This document shows positions 1 through 7,531 of a stretch of DNA of 64,000 bases, one piece after another. The notes below the pieces were generated by a model, which did no database searches, was not told the origin of the DNA, and saw only the letters and a program-made list of their open reading frames with translations. Positions within the stretch are counted from its first letter, which is position 1. Every line of letters begins with the position of its first letter. Source of the stretch: Streptomyces sp. FIT100 (GTDB lineage: Bacteria; Actinomycetota; Actinomycetes; Streptomycetales; Streptomycetaceae); contig NZ_CP075715.1 of the NCBI RefSeq assembly GCF_024584805.1, positions 4,449,526 to 4,513,525 on the forward strand, in the 5' to 3' direction. The translations under genes and the position numbers were made by a program.

Positions 1-95
1 CAGCCAACGGGACCGCGGGTTCGTCGGCCGGCGCGGTGACGGATGTCACCAAGTCGGCGGCCGAGTCGGTCCAGGAGGAGCGACCGGAGGCCTGA
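1..95 (+). CDS. C-terminal tail of a gene cut by the window edge, probably ftsH
   Basis: Only the last 30 codons are present, reading in frame from base 3 to a TGA at 93-95. The residues are Ala/Gly/Ser-rich and end EERPEA, which is a disordered tail with no recognisable domain. The assignment to the membrane AAA+ protease FtsH is inferred from position: in Streptomyces ftsH lies directly upstream of folE on the same strand, and its C-terminus is a low-complexity tail of this kind. Nothing in the visible bases proves it. A strong hairpin terminator follows about 40 bases downstream. Confidence 0.5.
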   Translation, partial: ANGTAGSSAGAVTDVTKSAAESVQEERPEA

Positions 96-137
96 CCAGG
101 CATTATCCGGCTCCGACCAACGCGGTGCCGGAATGAA

Positions 138-181
138 CGCCGCACCTCCCGGGTTCTAGCCTGGGAGGTGCGGCGTTTTTT
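138..181 (+). terminator. Rho-independent terminator after the ftsH-like gene
   Basis: A perfect 13-bp inverted repeat (138-150 with 163-175) with a 12-base loop is followed directly by six T (176-181). A canonical intrinsic terminator with a T-run is uncommon in this GC-rich genome. It should separate the upstream gene from folE, so folE needs read-through or a promoter inside 150-245. Confidence 0.9.
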
Positions 182-245
182 CGCGACGATTTCACGCCAT
201 AGCCGCTGCGGCGCCATGGCAGAGCACAGGAACGAGGCAGCACAG

Positions 246-851
246 ATGACCGACCCGGTGACGCTGGACGGCGAGGGGACGATCGGCGAGTTCGACGAGA
301 AGCGCGCCGAGAACGCCGTACGTGAACTCCTCATCGCGGTCGGCGAAGACCCGGACCGCGAGGGCCTGCGGGAGACGCCGGGCCGGGTGGCCCGGGCGTA
401 CAAGGAGATATTCGCGGGGCTGTGGCAGCGTCCCGAAGAGGTGCTGACGACGACGTTCGACCTGGGCCACGACGAGATGGTGCTGGTGAAGGACATCGAA
501 CTGGTCAGCTGCTGCGAGCACCACCTGGTCCCGTTCAGGGGCGTCGCCCACGTGGGCTACATCCCGTCGACCACCGGCAAGATCACCGGCCTCTCCAAGC
601 TGGCCCGCCTCGTCGACGTCTTCGCCCGCCGGCCGCAGGTGCAGGAGCGGCTGACGACGCAGATCGCGGACTCGCTGATGGAGATCCTGGAGCCGCGCGG
701 CGTGATCGTCGTCATCGAGTGCGAGCACATGTGCATGTCGATGCGCGGCATCCGCAAGCCGGGCGCCAAGACGATCACCTCGGCGGTGCGGGGCCAGCTG
801 CGGGACGTCGCGACACGCAACGAGGCGATGAGCCTGATCATGGCGCGATAG
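246..851 (+). CDS. folE: GTP cyclohydrolase I
   Basis: Cytosolic enzyme that converts GTP to dihydroneopterin triphosphate, the first step of folate synthesis. The 201-residue protein shows the family zinc ligands: the CEHH motif (Cys90, His93) and Cys163 in EHMCMSMRG. It also has the family signatures LVPFRG and GLSKLARLV. The start at 246 has an upstream GGAACGAGG ribosome binding site; an in-frame ATG at 216 lacks one. The remaining folate genes (folP, folB, folK) are on the opposite strand just downstream, so the pathway is clustered but divided into two opposing units. Length matches actinobacterial FolE. Confidence 0.97.
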   Translation: MTDPVTLDGEGTIGEFDEKRAENAVRELLIAVGEDPDREGLRETPGRVARAYKEIFAGLWQRPEEVLTTTFDLGHDEMVLVKDIELVSCCEHHLVPFRGVAHVGYIPSTTGKITGLSKLARLVDVFARRPQVQERLTTQIADSLMEILEPRGVIVVIECEHMCMSMRGIRKPGAKTITSAVRGQLRDVATRNEAMSLIMAR

Positions 852-922
852 TCGGATCGCCTTGTCGGCAGTGCCCGCTACGGTCCCGGTCAGTGGAGTC
901 GACCGCTGATCAGGGAGTCGTC

Positions 923-1096
923 GTGGGGCATGGTCTTCCGAGCAAGCAGACAGTGAACCTTGCCGAGGGTCGTGACCAGGCGAGAAATGTTCAGGTCGGT
1001 GACCAACTGCGGAGCCTGGCGGGGGACCGAGCCGTGCACACAACCGTCACTTCCGTGACGGCGGCCAAGACACGCACGGTGGTGGAACCGTGGTGA
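923..1096 (+). pseudogene. Remnant of a Hint-domain (intein-fold) protein gene
   Basis: A 57-codon reading frame starts at GTG 923, with GGGAG six bases upstream, and ends in TGA at 1094-1096. The order of elements resembles the N-terminal half of a Hint domain: TVNLAEG (block-A-like strand), then NVQVGDQL, a G-D turn, TTVTSV, and KTRTVVE. The segment that should follow, with the TxxH of block B, is absent because the frame stops after VVEPW. From memory, several Streptomyces carry a full-length stand-alone Hint/homing-endonuclease-like gene directly after folE, so this looks like its truncated relic. The block-A cysteine is not present. Alternatively it is a short expressed peptide of unknown function. 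Confidence 0.5.
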
Positions 1097-1112
1097 GCCG
1101 GCACCGCATGGG

Positions 1113-1592
1113 CTACGCCGTCGGGACGTGGCCGTTGTCCTCGTCCTCGGGGAGCTTGCAGACGCGCTCCATGAAGAACGCCGCCGCGATCACGGCCAGG
1201 CCGGCCACGACCGCGAAGCCGGCGTAGATGACCTGGTCGCGGCGGGCGGGGATGTCGAGGAAGCCCAGCAGATAGACGCCCGCGCCGCCGTACATCCCGC
1301 TGACGAGCGCGGCGACCAGCGCGCTGGCCTGGCCGAAGACAACCGCGCGGGCCGCCATCAGGGGCTCGACGCCCTTCGCGTCGGGGCGGCGCTCGCGCTG
1401 GGCGCGCAGGCGGGCGCGCAGCGACAGCGCGGTCGCCGCCAGCACCGCCGCGATCGCCGCGAGGACGATCGGCGCGGCCAGCGGCACGCTCGGCAGTGTG
1501 CCGAACGAGTCCCACAGCCGCGCCCCGCCCCACGACAGGACCCCGGCCACCACGAAGAGCCCGGCCAGTACTCCGAGCCGAAGTTGCTTCAC
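1113..1592 (-). CDS. DUF3180 integral membrane protein
   Basis: 159-residue protein with four hydrophobic segments (about residues 7-24, 38-57, 82-106 and 119-140) and charged ends. It matches the actinobacterial DUF3180 family in size and arrangement and almost always follows folK in Streptomyces. The function is unknown. It is the last gene of the leftward folate operon and starts 59 bases after folK ends. The linkage to folate genes is conserved, but nothing in the sequence shows a catalytic role; a role at the membrane is all that can be inferred. Confidence 0.85.
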   Translation of the reverse strand: MKQLRLGVLAGLFVVAGVLSWGGARLWDSFGTLPSVPLAAPIVLAAIAAVLAATALSLRARLRAQRERRPDAKGVEPLMAARAVVFGQASALVAALVSGMYGGAGVYLLGFLDIPARRDQVIYAGFAVVAGLAVIAAAFFMERVCKLPEDEDNGHVPTA

Positions 1593-1651
1593 CGTCTGTC
1601 CTTCGTGTCCGTGTCCGACCGCCGCCCTGGTGACTCTGAAGAGCCTAACGA

Positions 1652-2248
1652 CTACTCGGGCAGCCGGAGTTCCAGGTCCGCGCGTGGCACGACACCTTCC
1701 CGGCCCACGCCTACCAGCAGCTCGGCGACCGGGCCGCGGCCGGGCAGCTGGGCCTCCGGCTCGACGTCGTACCAGGGGACGAGGACGAAGGCGCGCTCAT
1801 GGGCGCGGGGGTGCGGCAGCGTGAGGACGGGGTCGTCCGAGATCACCTCGGCGTAGGCCACGATGTCCACGTCGATCGTCCGCGGCCCCCAGCGCTCCTC
1901 GCGCACCCGGTCGAACGCCTCCTCGATCGCCTGGCCGCGCTCCAGCAGGGAGCTGGGCGGCAGCGTGGTCTTCACGACCACCACCGCGTTCAGGTACGAC
2001 GGCTGGGAGCCGGGCTCGACGCCCCACGGCTCCGTCTCGTAGACGGGCGAGACGGCCCTGACCCGCACGCCCGGCGTGTCCTCCAGGGCGTCGATCGCGC
2101 CCTGGAGCGTCTCCAGCCGGTTGCCCAGGTTCGCGCCGAGCGCGATCACGGCTCGCTTGGGGTTCGACAGGGTGGTGTCCGCTGCGTCCACCTGCTCGAC
2201 CACGGAGGCCGGCACCGGCTGCACGGTGGGGTCGCTCATCATCGTCAT
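1652..2248 (-). CDS. folK: 2-amino-4-hydroxy-6-hydroxymethyldihydropteridine pyrophosphokinase
   Basis: Transfers pyrophosphate from ATP to 6-hydroxymethyl-dihydropterin, making the substrate of dihydropteroate synthase. The HPPK signatures are present: ALGANLGNR near residue 36, SPVYETEPWG, the RWGPRTIDVDI signature that holds metal-ATP, and LPHPRAHERAFVL. The protein is 198 residues, with about 30 extra N-terminal residues compared with E. coli FolK. The start is fixed by an ATGA overlap with the folB stop (2245-2248), so the two are translationally coupled. The frame stays open upstream through folB, but that part is out-of-frame shadow. Confidence 0.96.
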   Translation of the reverse strand: MTMMSDPTVQPVPASVVEQVDAADTTLSNPKRAVIALGANLGNRLETLQGAIDALEDTPGVRVRAVSPVYETEPWGVEPGSQPSYLNAVVVVKTTLPPSSLLERGQAIEEAFDRVREERWGPRTIDVDIVAYAEVISDDPVLTLPHPRAHERAFVLVPWYDVEPEAQLPGRGPVAELLVGVGREGVVPRADLELRLPE

Positions 2249-2601
2249 CGGCTCCGGGTGATCGTGATGGTCACATCGTCGAAGGGGACGGTGATCGGGG
2301 CGTCCGGCTTGTGCACGACGACCTCGACCTCCTGGACGCCCTCGTGCTTGAGGCACTGCTGGGCGATGCGCTCCGCCAGCGTCTCGATCAGGTCGACGGG
2401 CTCGCCCTGGACGACGTCGACGACCTCCTCCGCCACCACTCCGTAGTGCACGGTCTTCGCCAGGTCGTCGTCGGCCGCCGCGGGGCGGGTGTCGATGCAG
2501 AGCACCAGATCGACGATGAAAGTCTGGCCCTCCTCCCGTTCCCGGGGGAAGACGCCATGGTGCCCGCGGGCCTTGAGGCCGCGCAGCGCGACACGATCCA
2601 C
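2245..2601 (-). CDS. folB: Dihydroneopterin aldolase
   Basis: Converts 7,8-dihydroneopterin to 6-hydroxymethyl-dihydropterin plus glycolaldehyde. The 118-residue protein has the family features GHHGVFPREREEGQ and DLIETLAERIA, and it ends on the last strand PITVPFDDVTITI. I chose GTG at 2601 because AGGAG lies seven bases upstream; the GTG at 2610 sits directly on that ribosome binding site and is not plausible. It overlaps folK by four bases (ATGA). A 193-base gap separates it from the upstream NTF2-like gene and may hold an internal promoter. Confidence 0.95.
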   Translation of the reverse strand: MDRVALRGLKARGHHGVFPREREEGQTFIVDLVLCIDTRPAAADDDLAKTVHYGVVAEEVVDVVQGEPVDLIETLAERIAQQCLKHEGVQEVEVVVHKPDAPITVPFDDVTITITRSR

Positions 2602-2794
2602 GCGAATCACTCCTGCTGTCGTTGGTCCTGCGCGCAGGCGGCCGCGTGCGGACGGCAGCGGTGCGCTGGTTCGAATCTACCTGCGGGCGCCGACAGGGCT
2701 CGCCCACGGGGGCTATGGACAACGGCCTCTACGACTGGTAGCGGCGCCTACCCGACAACCGTGAAAACGAACCCCTACCGGCCTGTTTGCCCAG

Positions 2795-3256
2795 TCATGA
2801 GAGCGACTCGTCGTCCTGTTCCTCATCGGATTCGGCCAGGACGGGTGAACCGTGATGTGACCAGATTCTCCAGCCGTCGGGTGTGCGGCGGAACACATTC
2901 GTGGCCACCACCAGCTGTCCGACGAGCGGTCCGAGCTCGCCGGCCTCCTCCGCGGGCCCGCCACTGAGGATGTTCTCGGTGCAGGTCACGAGGGCCGTGT
3001 CGCCGGCCACGCTCACCCGCACATCCGTGAGGAAGAACTGGATGTACTCGGTGTGGGACATGATGAGCGCGTACGAGCGCAGCACCTCGCCCCGCCCGGA
3101 GAGCACCGGCCAGCCCGGGTGCACGCAGGAGATGTCGTCGTCGTTCTCGCCGTCCAGCCAGAGCTCGGAGATCCCGTCGAAATCGCCGCGCTCCATGGCC
3201 TCGTAGAACGCGGTGTTGGCCTCCTCGACCGCCTCCACGTCGGTACGGGCGCTCAC
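2795..3256 (-). CDS. NTF2-like / SnoaL-type small protein
   Basis: 153-residue cytosolic protein with the cone-shaped NTF2-like fold signature: an N-terminal helix region (VEEANTAFYEAMERGDF), HPGWPVLSGRGEVLRSY in the middle, and strands ending in NVFRRTPDGWRIWSHHGSP. Members are small enzymes or ligand-binding proteins and no substrate can be named. The gene starts at GTG 3256, preceded by GGAAGGG. That start overlaps (GTGA) the stop of the last of three repeated micro-ORFs, which in turn join it to folP. The acidic C-terminal tail (ESDEEQDDES) is unstructured. Its place inside the fol operon suggests a pterin-related or housekeeping role, by inference only. Confidence 0.85.
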   Translation of the reverse strand: MSARTDVEAVEEANTAFYEAMERGDFDGISELWLDGENDDDISCVHPGWPVLSGRGEVLRSYALIMSHTEYIQFFLTDVRVSVAGDTALVTCTENILSGGPAEEAGELGPLVGQLVVATNVFRRTPDGWRIWSHHGSPVLAESDEEQDDESLS

Positions 3257-3348
3257 TGTGCCCTTCCGTTCACCGCTCCGCCCGCGGGGCGCGAGGGTGT
3301 GGCCGTCGTGGTTGTCTGCGGGTCGGTGGCCTCGCGTGCGTCGCTCAC
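3253..3348 (-). CDS. Micro-ORF 3 of the folP-NTF2 repeat chain
   Basis: 31-codon frame with GTG start at 3348 and TGA at 3253-3255. The peptide begins VSDAREATDPQTTTT like the other two copies but ends TPSRPAGGAVNGRAQ. The TGA overlaps the GTG of the NTF2-like gene (GTGA), and the GGAAGGG that serves that gene lies inside this ORF. The start of this ORF overlaps the stop of micro-ORF 2 in the same way. No known family is recognised. Whether the peptide itself matters, or only the coupling of ribosomes through the region, cannot be told. Confidence 0.45.
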   Translation of the reverse strand: MSDAREATDPQTTTTATPSRPAGGAVNGRAQ

Positions 3349-3440
3349 TGTGCCCTTCCGTTCGCTTCTCCGCCCACTCGGCGCAGCGGTGTGGCCGTCG
3401 TGGTTGTCTGCGGGTCGGTGGCCTCCCGTGCGTCGCTCAC
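3345..3440 (-). CDS. Micro-ORF 2 of the folP-NTF2 repeat chain
   Basis: 31-codon frame, GTG at 3440 and TGA at 3345-3347. The peptide starts VSDAREATDPQTTTT and ends TPLRRVGGEANGRAQ. It is overlapped by GTGA at both ends (micro-ORF 1 upstream, micro-ORF 3 downstream) and is preceded by GGAAGGGCACA inside micro-ORF 1. Compared with copy 1 it has one replacement (Met to Thr in the TTMT/TTTT stretch) and a silent Arg codon change, which hints that the reading frame may be under some constraint. No homologue is known to me. Confidence 0.45.
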   Translation of the reverse strand: MSDAREATDPQTTTTATPLRRVGGEANGRAQ

Positions 3441-3532
3441 TGTGCCCTTCCGTTCGCTTCTCCGCCCACTCGGCGCAGCGGTGTGGCCGTCATGGTTGTC
3501 TGCGGGTCGGTGGCCTCGCGTGCGTCGCTCAC
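3437..3532 (-). CDS. Micro-ORF 1 of the folP-NTF2 repeat chain
   Basis: 31-codon frame, GTG at 3532 and TGA at 3437-3439. Its GTG overlaps the folP stop codon (GTGA at 3529-3532), and the GAGGGAGC at the very end of folP lies at ribosome-binding distance. Its own end carries GGAAGGG for the next copy. The peptide is polar, rich in Thr, Ala and Arg, and has no signal peptide or membrane segment. It is the first link of a start-stop chain of four couplings between folP and the NTF2-like gene. Confidence 0.45.
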   Translation of the reverse strand: MSDAREATDPQTTMTATPLRRVGGEANGRAQ

Positions 3533-4392
3533 GACGCTCCCTCGACGGCCCTGGCGACCCGTACGGCGTCAGCGGTGGCCCGTACCTCGTGGACCCGGAC
3601 GGCCCAGGCGCCCTCGTGGGCGGCGATCGCGGAGACCGCGGCGGTGGCCGCGTCGCGCTCGCGCGCGGGCGGCGGGGTGGCGGCGCCCTCGGCGAGCACA
3701 TGGCCGAGGAACCGCTTGCGGGAGGCGGCGACCAGCAGCGGGCGGCCGAGCGCGCGCAGCTCGGCGAGGCGGGCGATGAGCGCGAGGTCGTGCTCGGCCC
3801 GCTTGGCGAAGCCGAGGCCGGGGTCGACGACGAGCCGCTCGGCGGCGATGCCTCCCGTGATCACGGCGTCCATGCGGTCGCGCAGCTCGGCGACGACTTC
3901 GGCGACGACGTCCCCGTACACCGCCCGGCTGTTCATGTCCTCGCTGAAGCCGCGCCAGTGCATGACGACGAACGGCACCTCCGCGGCGGCCACCGCCGGG
4001 ACCATCTCCGGGTCGGCGAGGCCGCCGGAGACGTCGTTGACCAGTACCGCGCCCGCGGCGACCGCCTGCGCGGCGACCGAGGCGCGCATGGTGTCGACGG
4101 AGACGGCGACGCCCTCGGCGGCCAGGCCCCGGACGACGGGGATGACGCGGCGCAGCTCCTCGTCCTCGTCCACGCGGGTGGCGCCCGGCCGGGTGGACTC
4201 GCCGCCGACGTCGATGAGGTCGGCGCCCTCGGCGACGAGGTCGAGGCCGTGCTTGACCGCGGCCGTGGTGTCGAACCAGCGGCCCCCGTCGGAGAAGGAG
4301 TCCGGCGTCACATTGACGACTCCCATGACCGCACAGCGGTCCCACTCCGGCAGGCCCGTGGCCGTGCCCCGTCCGCGCAACGACGTACTCAT
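3529..4392 (-). CDS. folP: Dihydropteroate synthase
   Basis: Condenses p-aminobenzoate with 6-hydroxymethyl-dihydropterin pyrophosphate to give dihydropteroate; this is the sulfonamide target. TIM-barrel signatures are all present in the 287-residue protein: MGVVNVTPDSFSDGG near residue 23 (phosphate and metal binding), DVGGESTRPGA (pABA loop), VNDVSGG, DPGLGFAK and ASRKRFLG. It starts 29 bases after the lysyltransferase-like gene, so the two are probably co-transcribed. Its stop overlaps the first repeated micro-ORF by GTGA. Confidence 0.97.
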   Translation of the reverse strand: MSTSLRGRGTATGLPEWDRCAVMGVVNVTPDSFSDGGRWFDTTAAVKHGLDLVAEGADLIDVGGESTRPGATRVDEDEELRRVIPVVRGLAAEGVAVSVDTMRASVAAQAVAAGAVLVNDVSGGLADPEMVPAVAAAEVPFVVMHWRGFSEDMNSRAVYGDVVAEVVAELRDRMDAVITGGIAAERLVVDPGLGFAKRAEHDLALIARLAELRALGRPLLVAASRKRFLGHVLAEGAATPPPARERDAATAAVSAIAAHEGAWAVRVHEVRATADAVRVARAVEGAS

Positions 4393-4421
4393 GCGTCCAG
4401 CCTAGGCCCGTGAGCGGCCGG

Positions 4422-6260
4422 TCACGCCGCCCGGACCTCGTGCTCCGGGGCGGTGGCCGGGCGGATGTGGGCGCAGGGGCGTGTGGCGCGGGCCCTCCGG
4501 CGGCGGAAGGGGCGGGGCAGGGCGAGGGTCACGAAGCCCTCCGCCTGCATCGCGGCGAAGCCGATCCGCGGCAGGTCCCGGGTGTTGCGGAAGACCACGA
4601 AGCGGGGCTCCCAGCGGGGCCGGAACTTGGCGTTGAACTTGTACAGGGACTCGATCTGGAACCAGCGGGAGAGGAAGACCAGCAGCCCGCGCCAGGTCCG
4701 CAGGACCGGTCCTGCACCCAGCTTCTCGCCGCGCGCGAGGGCCGAGCGGAACATCGCGAAGTTGAGCGAGACCCGCTCGATGCCGAGCCGGGGGGACGCC
4801 TGCAGGGCGGCGACGATGAGCAGCTCGTTCATGCCGGGGTCGGCCGAGCGGTCGCGGCGCATCAGGTCCAGGGACATGCCGTCCGTGCCCCACGGGACGA
4901 AGTGGAGGACGGCCTTCAGGTCGCCGTGCGGGCCCGGCTCGCCGTCGTCGGCCTTGTGCGCCGTGGCGATGACGCTGTCGCCGTCCGAGGGGTCGCCGAT
5001 CCGGCCGAGGGCCATGGAGAAGCCGCGCTCGGTCTCCGTACCGCGCCAGTCCTCGGCGGCGCGGCGTATCCGCTCCAGTTCGCCGTCGGAGAGGTCACGC
5101 ACGCGGCGGACGCGGGTCTCGTAACCGTTCCGCTCGATGCGCTTGACCATCTGGCGCACATTCCGCATCGCGCGCCCGCTGAGCGAGAAATCCGCGACGT
5201 CCACCACCGCCTCGTCGCCTAGTTCGAGGGCGTCGAGGCCGGTCTCCCGGGTCCACACCTCGCCTCCGGTCTCGGAGCAGCCCATGACGGCGGGGGTCCA
5301 GGAGTGGGCCCTGGCCTCGTCCATGAAGCGCTCGATCGCGCCGGGCCAGGCTTCGACGTCGCCGATCGGGTCGCCGCTGGCGAGCATCACGCCGGAGACG
5401 ACGCGGTAGCAGACGGCGGCCTTGCCGCTGGGCGAGAAGACGACGCCCTTGTCGCGGCGGAGCGCGAAGTGGCCGAGTGAGTCGCGGCGGCCGTGCCGGG
5501 CGAGCAGCTCGCGCAGCCGGGCCTCGTCGTCCTCGGTGAGCCGGGCGGCCGGCAGTTCGGGGCGGAGGGCGAGGTAGATGGTGGTGACGGCGGTGAGCAG
5601 GCCGAGGGCGCCGAGCGAGTAGCCGACGGTCCAGTCGACGCCGCCGCGGTAGCCGATGGGGCCTTCCAGTCCGAAGAGCCCGACCAGGACGTGTTCGAGG
5701 CGGTCGCTGAGGCTGGGGCTGCCGACGACCTTGTACGGGTGTGCGCTGACGATGACCAGGCCGAGGCCGATCGAACCGGCGCCCATCAGCACGAAGTTGG
5801 CGAGCGCAAGCCAGCGGCTGCTCGGGTCGGGCAGCGCGGCGAACTGGCTGCGGTGGCGCAGCAGCAGCGCGAGCAGGATCAGCGAGAGCAGGACGCCGAT
5901 GACGGAGTGGCGGTAGGCGAACTGGGCGATCGCGCCGGCCGGCAGCAGGACGACGGCGGCCCGCCAGGCGCGCCGCTTGTGCCGCTTGAGGCCGTGGGCG
6001 AGGAGCAGGAGCAGGACGCCGACGCTGAGCGAGAGCGCGGCGGCGAACGGGCCGAGTGCGCCGGGGAGTACCTCGGCGAAGGCGTGCATCCGGCTGTGCC
6101 GGAAGCGGGGGAAGACGCCGGCGGCGATGTCGATCAGGCCGATGAAGGTGCAGGCCGTGCCGACCAGAGCGGGTACGGATTCGGCGCGGGGACCACTGAG
6201 GATCCGGCGTACCCGAACCGGAACCAGCCCCGACTTATCCCCATCTATCGTGACAGACAT
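4422..6260 (-). CDS. Membrane protein with DUF2156 (phosphatidylglycerol lysyltransferase-type) domain
   Basis: 612-residue polytopic protein. The N-terminal ~260 residues hold about six to seven membrane segments; the C-terminal ~340 residues are a soluble DUF2156/GNAT-like domain of the kind that in MprF and LysX moves an aminoacyl group from tRNA to phosphatidylglycerol at the membrane. Visible family stretches include DKGVVFSPSGKAAVCYRVV, ASGDPIGD, GMSLDLMRRD and NELLI. The start at ATG 6260 (SVTIDGDK) is preferred over an upstream in-frame start that would add a charged, unconserved leader. No lysyl-tRNA synthetase domain is attached. The substrate amino acid is not known. It lies immediately upstream of folP. 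Confidence 0.8.
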   Translation of the reverse strand: MSVTIDGDKSGLVPVRVRRILSGPRAESVPALVGTACTFIGLIDIAAGVFPRFRHSRMHAFAEVLPGALGPFAAALSLSVGVLLLLLAHGLKRHKRRAWRAAVVLLPAGAIAQFAYRHSVIGVLLSLILLALLLRHRSQFAALPDPSSRWLALANFVLMGAGSIGLGLVIVSAHPYKVVGSPSLSDRLEHVLVGLFGLEGPIGYRGGVDWTVGYSLGALGLLTAVTTIYLALRPELPAARLTEDDEARLRELLARHGRRDSLGHFALRRDKGVVFSPSGKAAVCYRVVSGVMLASGDPIGDVEAWPGAIERFMDEARAHSWTPAVMGCSETGGEVWTRETGLDALELGDEAVVDVADFSLSGRAMRNVRQMVKRIERNGYETRVRRVRDLSDGELERIRRAAEDWRGTETERGFSMALGRIGDPSDGDSVIATAHKADDGEPGPHGDLKAVLHFVPWGTDGMSLDLMRRDRSADPGMNELLIVAALQASPRLGIERVSLNFAMFRSALARGEKLGAGPVLRTWRGLLVFLSRWFQIESLYKFNAKFRPRWEPRFVVFRNTRDLPRIGFAAMQAEGFVTLALPRPFRRRRARATRPCAHIRPATAPEHEVRAA

Positions 6261-6418
6261 CGCTTCCCGTGGCTCCGAGAGAGATCGTGGAGTCCTGGGC
6301 CGCAGAACAGGCGGCTCGGACAATTTGCGCCCTCTAGGACGGCGCTTCACGGGAGCGGGTTCATTCCCTCTCGGGAAATTCTCACGTTCACCCCGCACGG
6401 AAGTGGCTCGATCTCCTC

Positions 6419-7531
6419 ATGGGTCTCACCAGCAACACCGTTCTGGCGCTGGCCGTACTGGCCGCCGTGGCCTTCTTCGCCGCGACGATCTGGCTGTGGC
6501 CGCGGCTCGCCGCCCGCCGTCCGCGGGCGGTCATCGGCAGGGTGGGGCTGCTGCTCGCGACCCAGCTGGCGCTCTTCGCCGCGCTCGGGCTCGCCGCGAA
6601 CAAGTCCTTCCTCTTCTACGGCTCCTGGGCCGATCTGCTCGGCCGGGAGCAGGAGATGGGCGTGGTCGTGGACCACTCGGCGGACAGCAAGGACATCAAG
6701 GTGGTCTCCACCCAGCGTCCCGACGTGCCCGGAGGGACCCGCCCCGCTGCCGCGGGACAGATCCAGAAGGTCGTGATCGCGGGCGGGAAGTCGGGCATCA
6801 CCAGCCCGGCGTACGTCTATCTGCCGCCGGAGTACTTCCAGCCGGCGTACGCGAAGAAGACCTTTCCCGCGGCGGTCGTGCTGACCGGCTATCCCGGCAC
6901 GGCGGAGAACCTGCTCAAGGGCCTCAAGTACCCGAGAACGGCGCACCAGCAGGCCAAGAACGGGAAGATGCAGCCGATGATCCTGGTGATGCTGCGGCCG
7001 ACCGTGGCACCGCCCCGGGACACCGAGTGCGTCGACATCCCGGGCGGGCCGCGGACCGAGACGTTCTTCGCCGACGATCTGCCGGCCGCCGTCTCGGAGA
7101 CGTACCGGGTCGGCACCAAGCCGCGGAACTGGGGCTTCATGGGGAACTCGACCGGTGGCTACTGCGCGTTGAAGATCGCGCTGCACCACCCGGACCGGTA
7201 CGCGGCGGGCGCGGGCCTGTCGGCGTACTACAAGGCCGCCGAGGACGTGACCACGGGCGACCTCTTCCAGGGAGACAAGAAGGCCCGCAACCGGGCGGAC
7301 CTGCTGTGGAGCCTGGACCATCTGCCCCAGGGGCAGAGCTCGTTCCTCGTCACCACGTCCCGGCACGGGGAAGGAAACCTGAAGGGGACGCTCGACTTCA
7401 TCCGCAAGGTGAAGGCTCCCGCGCGTGTCTCGTCGATCACCCTCGACAGCGGCGGGCACAACTTCAACACCTGGAACCGGGAGATCGCGCCCGCGCTGGT
7501 GTGGCTGAGCGGCCGCCTCAGCGCCGTGTGA
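6419..7531 (+). CDS. Membrane-anchored alpha/beta-hydrolase, esterase family
   Basis: 370 residues: two N-terminal membrane segments (about 8-27 and 41-60), then an extracytoplasmic alpha/beta-hydrolase domain. The nucleophile elbow is GNSTGG (Ser near residue 243), in the style of the esterase D / antigen-85 superfamily; a histidine in GGHNFNTW near the C-terminus fits the catalytic His. Substrates are unknown; acyl esters or mycelial-surface lipids are possible. It is divergent from the DUF2156 gene and converges on the ABC ATPase gene, with an 18-bp repeat array across the junction. No clear ribosome binding site precedes ATG 6419. Confidence 0.85.
   Translation: MGLTSNTVLALAVLAAVAFFAATIWLWPRLAARRPRAVIGRVGLLLATQLALFAALGLAANKSFLFYGSWADLLGREQEMGVVVDHSADSKDIKVVSTQRPDVPGGTRPAAAGQIQKVVIAGGKSGITSPAYVYLPPEYFQPAYAKKTFPAAVVLTGYPGTAENLLKGLKYPRTAHQQAKNGKMQPMILVMLRPTVAPPRDTECVDIPGGPRTETFFADDLPAAVSETYRVGTKPRNWGFMGNSTGGYCALKIALHHPDRYAAGAGLSAYYKAAEDVTTGDLFQGDKKARNRADLLWSLDHLPQGQSSFLVTTSRHGEGNLKGTLDFIRKVKAPARVSSITLDSGGHNFNTWNREIAPALVWLSGRLSAV

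Larger units (their letters stand above)
3251..3532 (-). repeat. Three tandem copies of a 92-bp repeat linking folP to the NTF2-like gene
   Basis: The landmark GCTCAC recurs at 3251, 3343, 3435 and 3527, exactly 92 bases apart. The two copies nearest folP differ at only a few bases; the third, next to the NTF2-like gene, has diverged in the half that carries the ribosome binding site. On the coding (minus) strand each copy holds a complete GTG...TGA frame of 96 bases, so the 92-base period equals the frame length minus the four-base GTGA overlap. Each junction therefore keeps start, stop and ribosome binding site in register however many copies exist. Confidence 0.97.

Noticed and set aside
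168..245. Earlier start of folE at 168 or 216
   Set aside because: 168 lies inside the terminator stem and neither site has a ribosome binding site; 246 does and matches family N-termini.
3251..3532. Regular repeats resembling a CRISPR array
   Set aside because: The 92-bp units are contiguous with no unique spacers, are not palindromic, and encode in-frame peptides; no cas genes are present.
4453..6776. Several long plus-strand frames across the DUF2156 gene
   Set aside because: They are low-complexity antisense shadows of a clear membrane protein gene.
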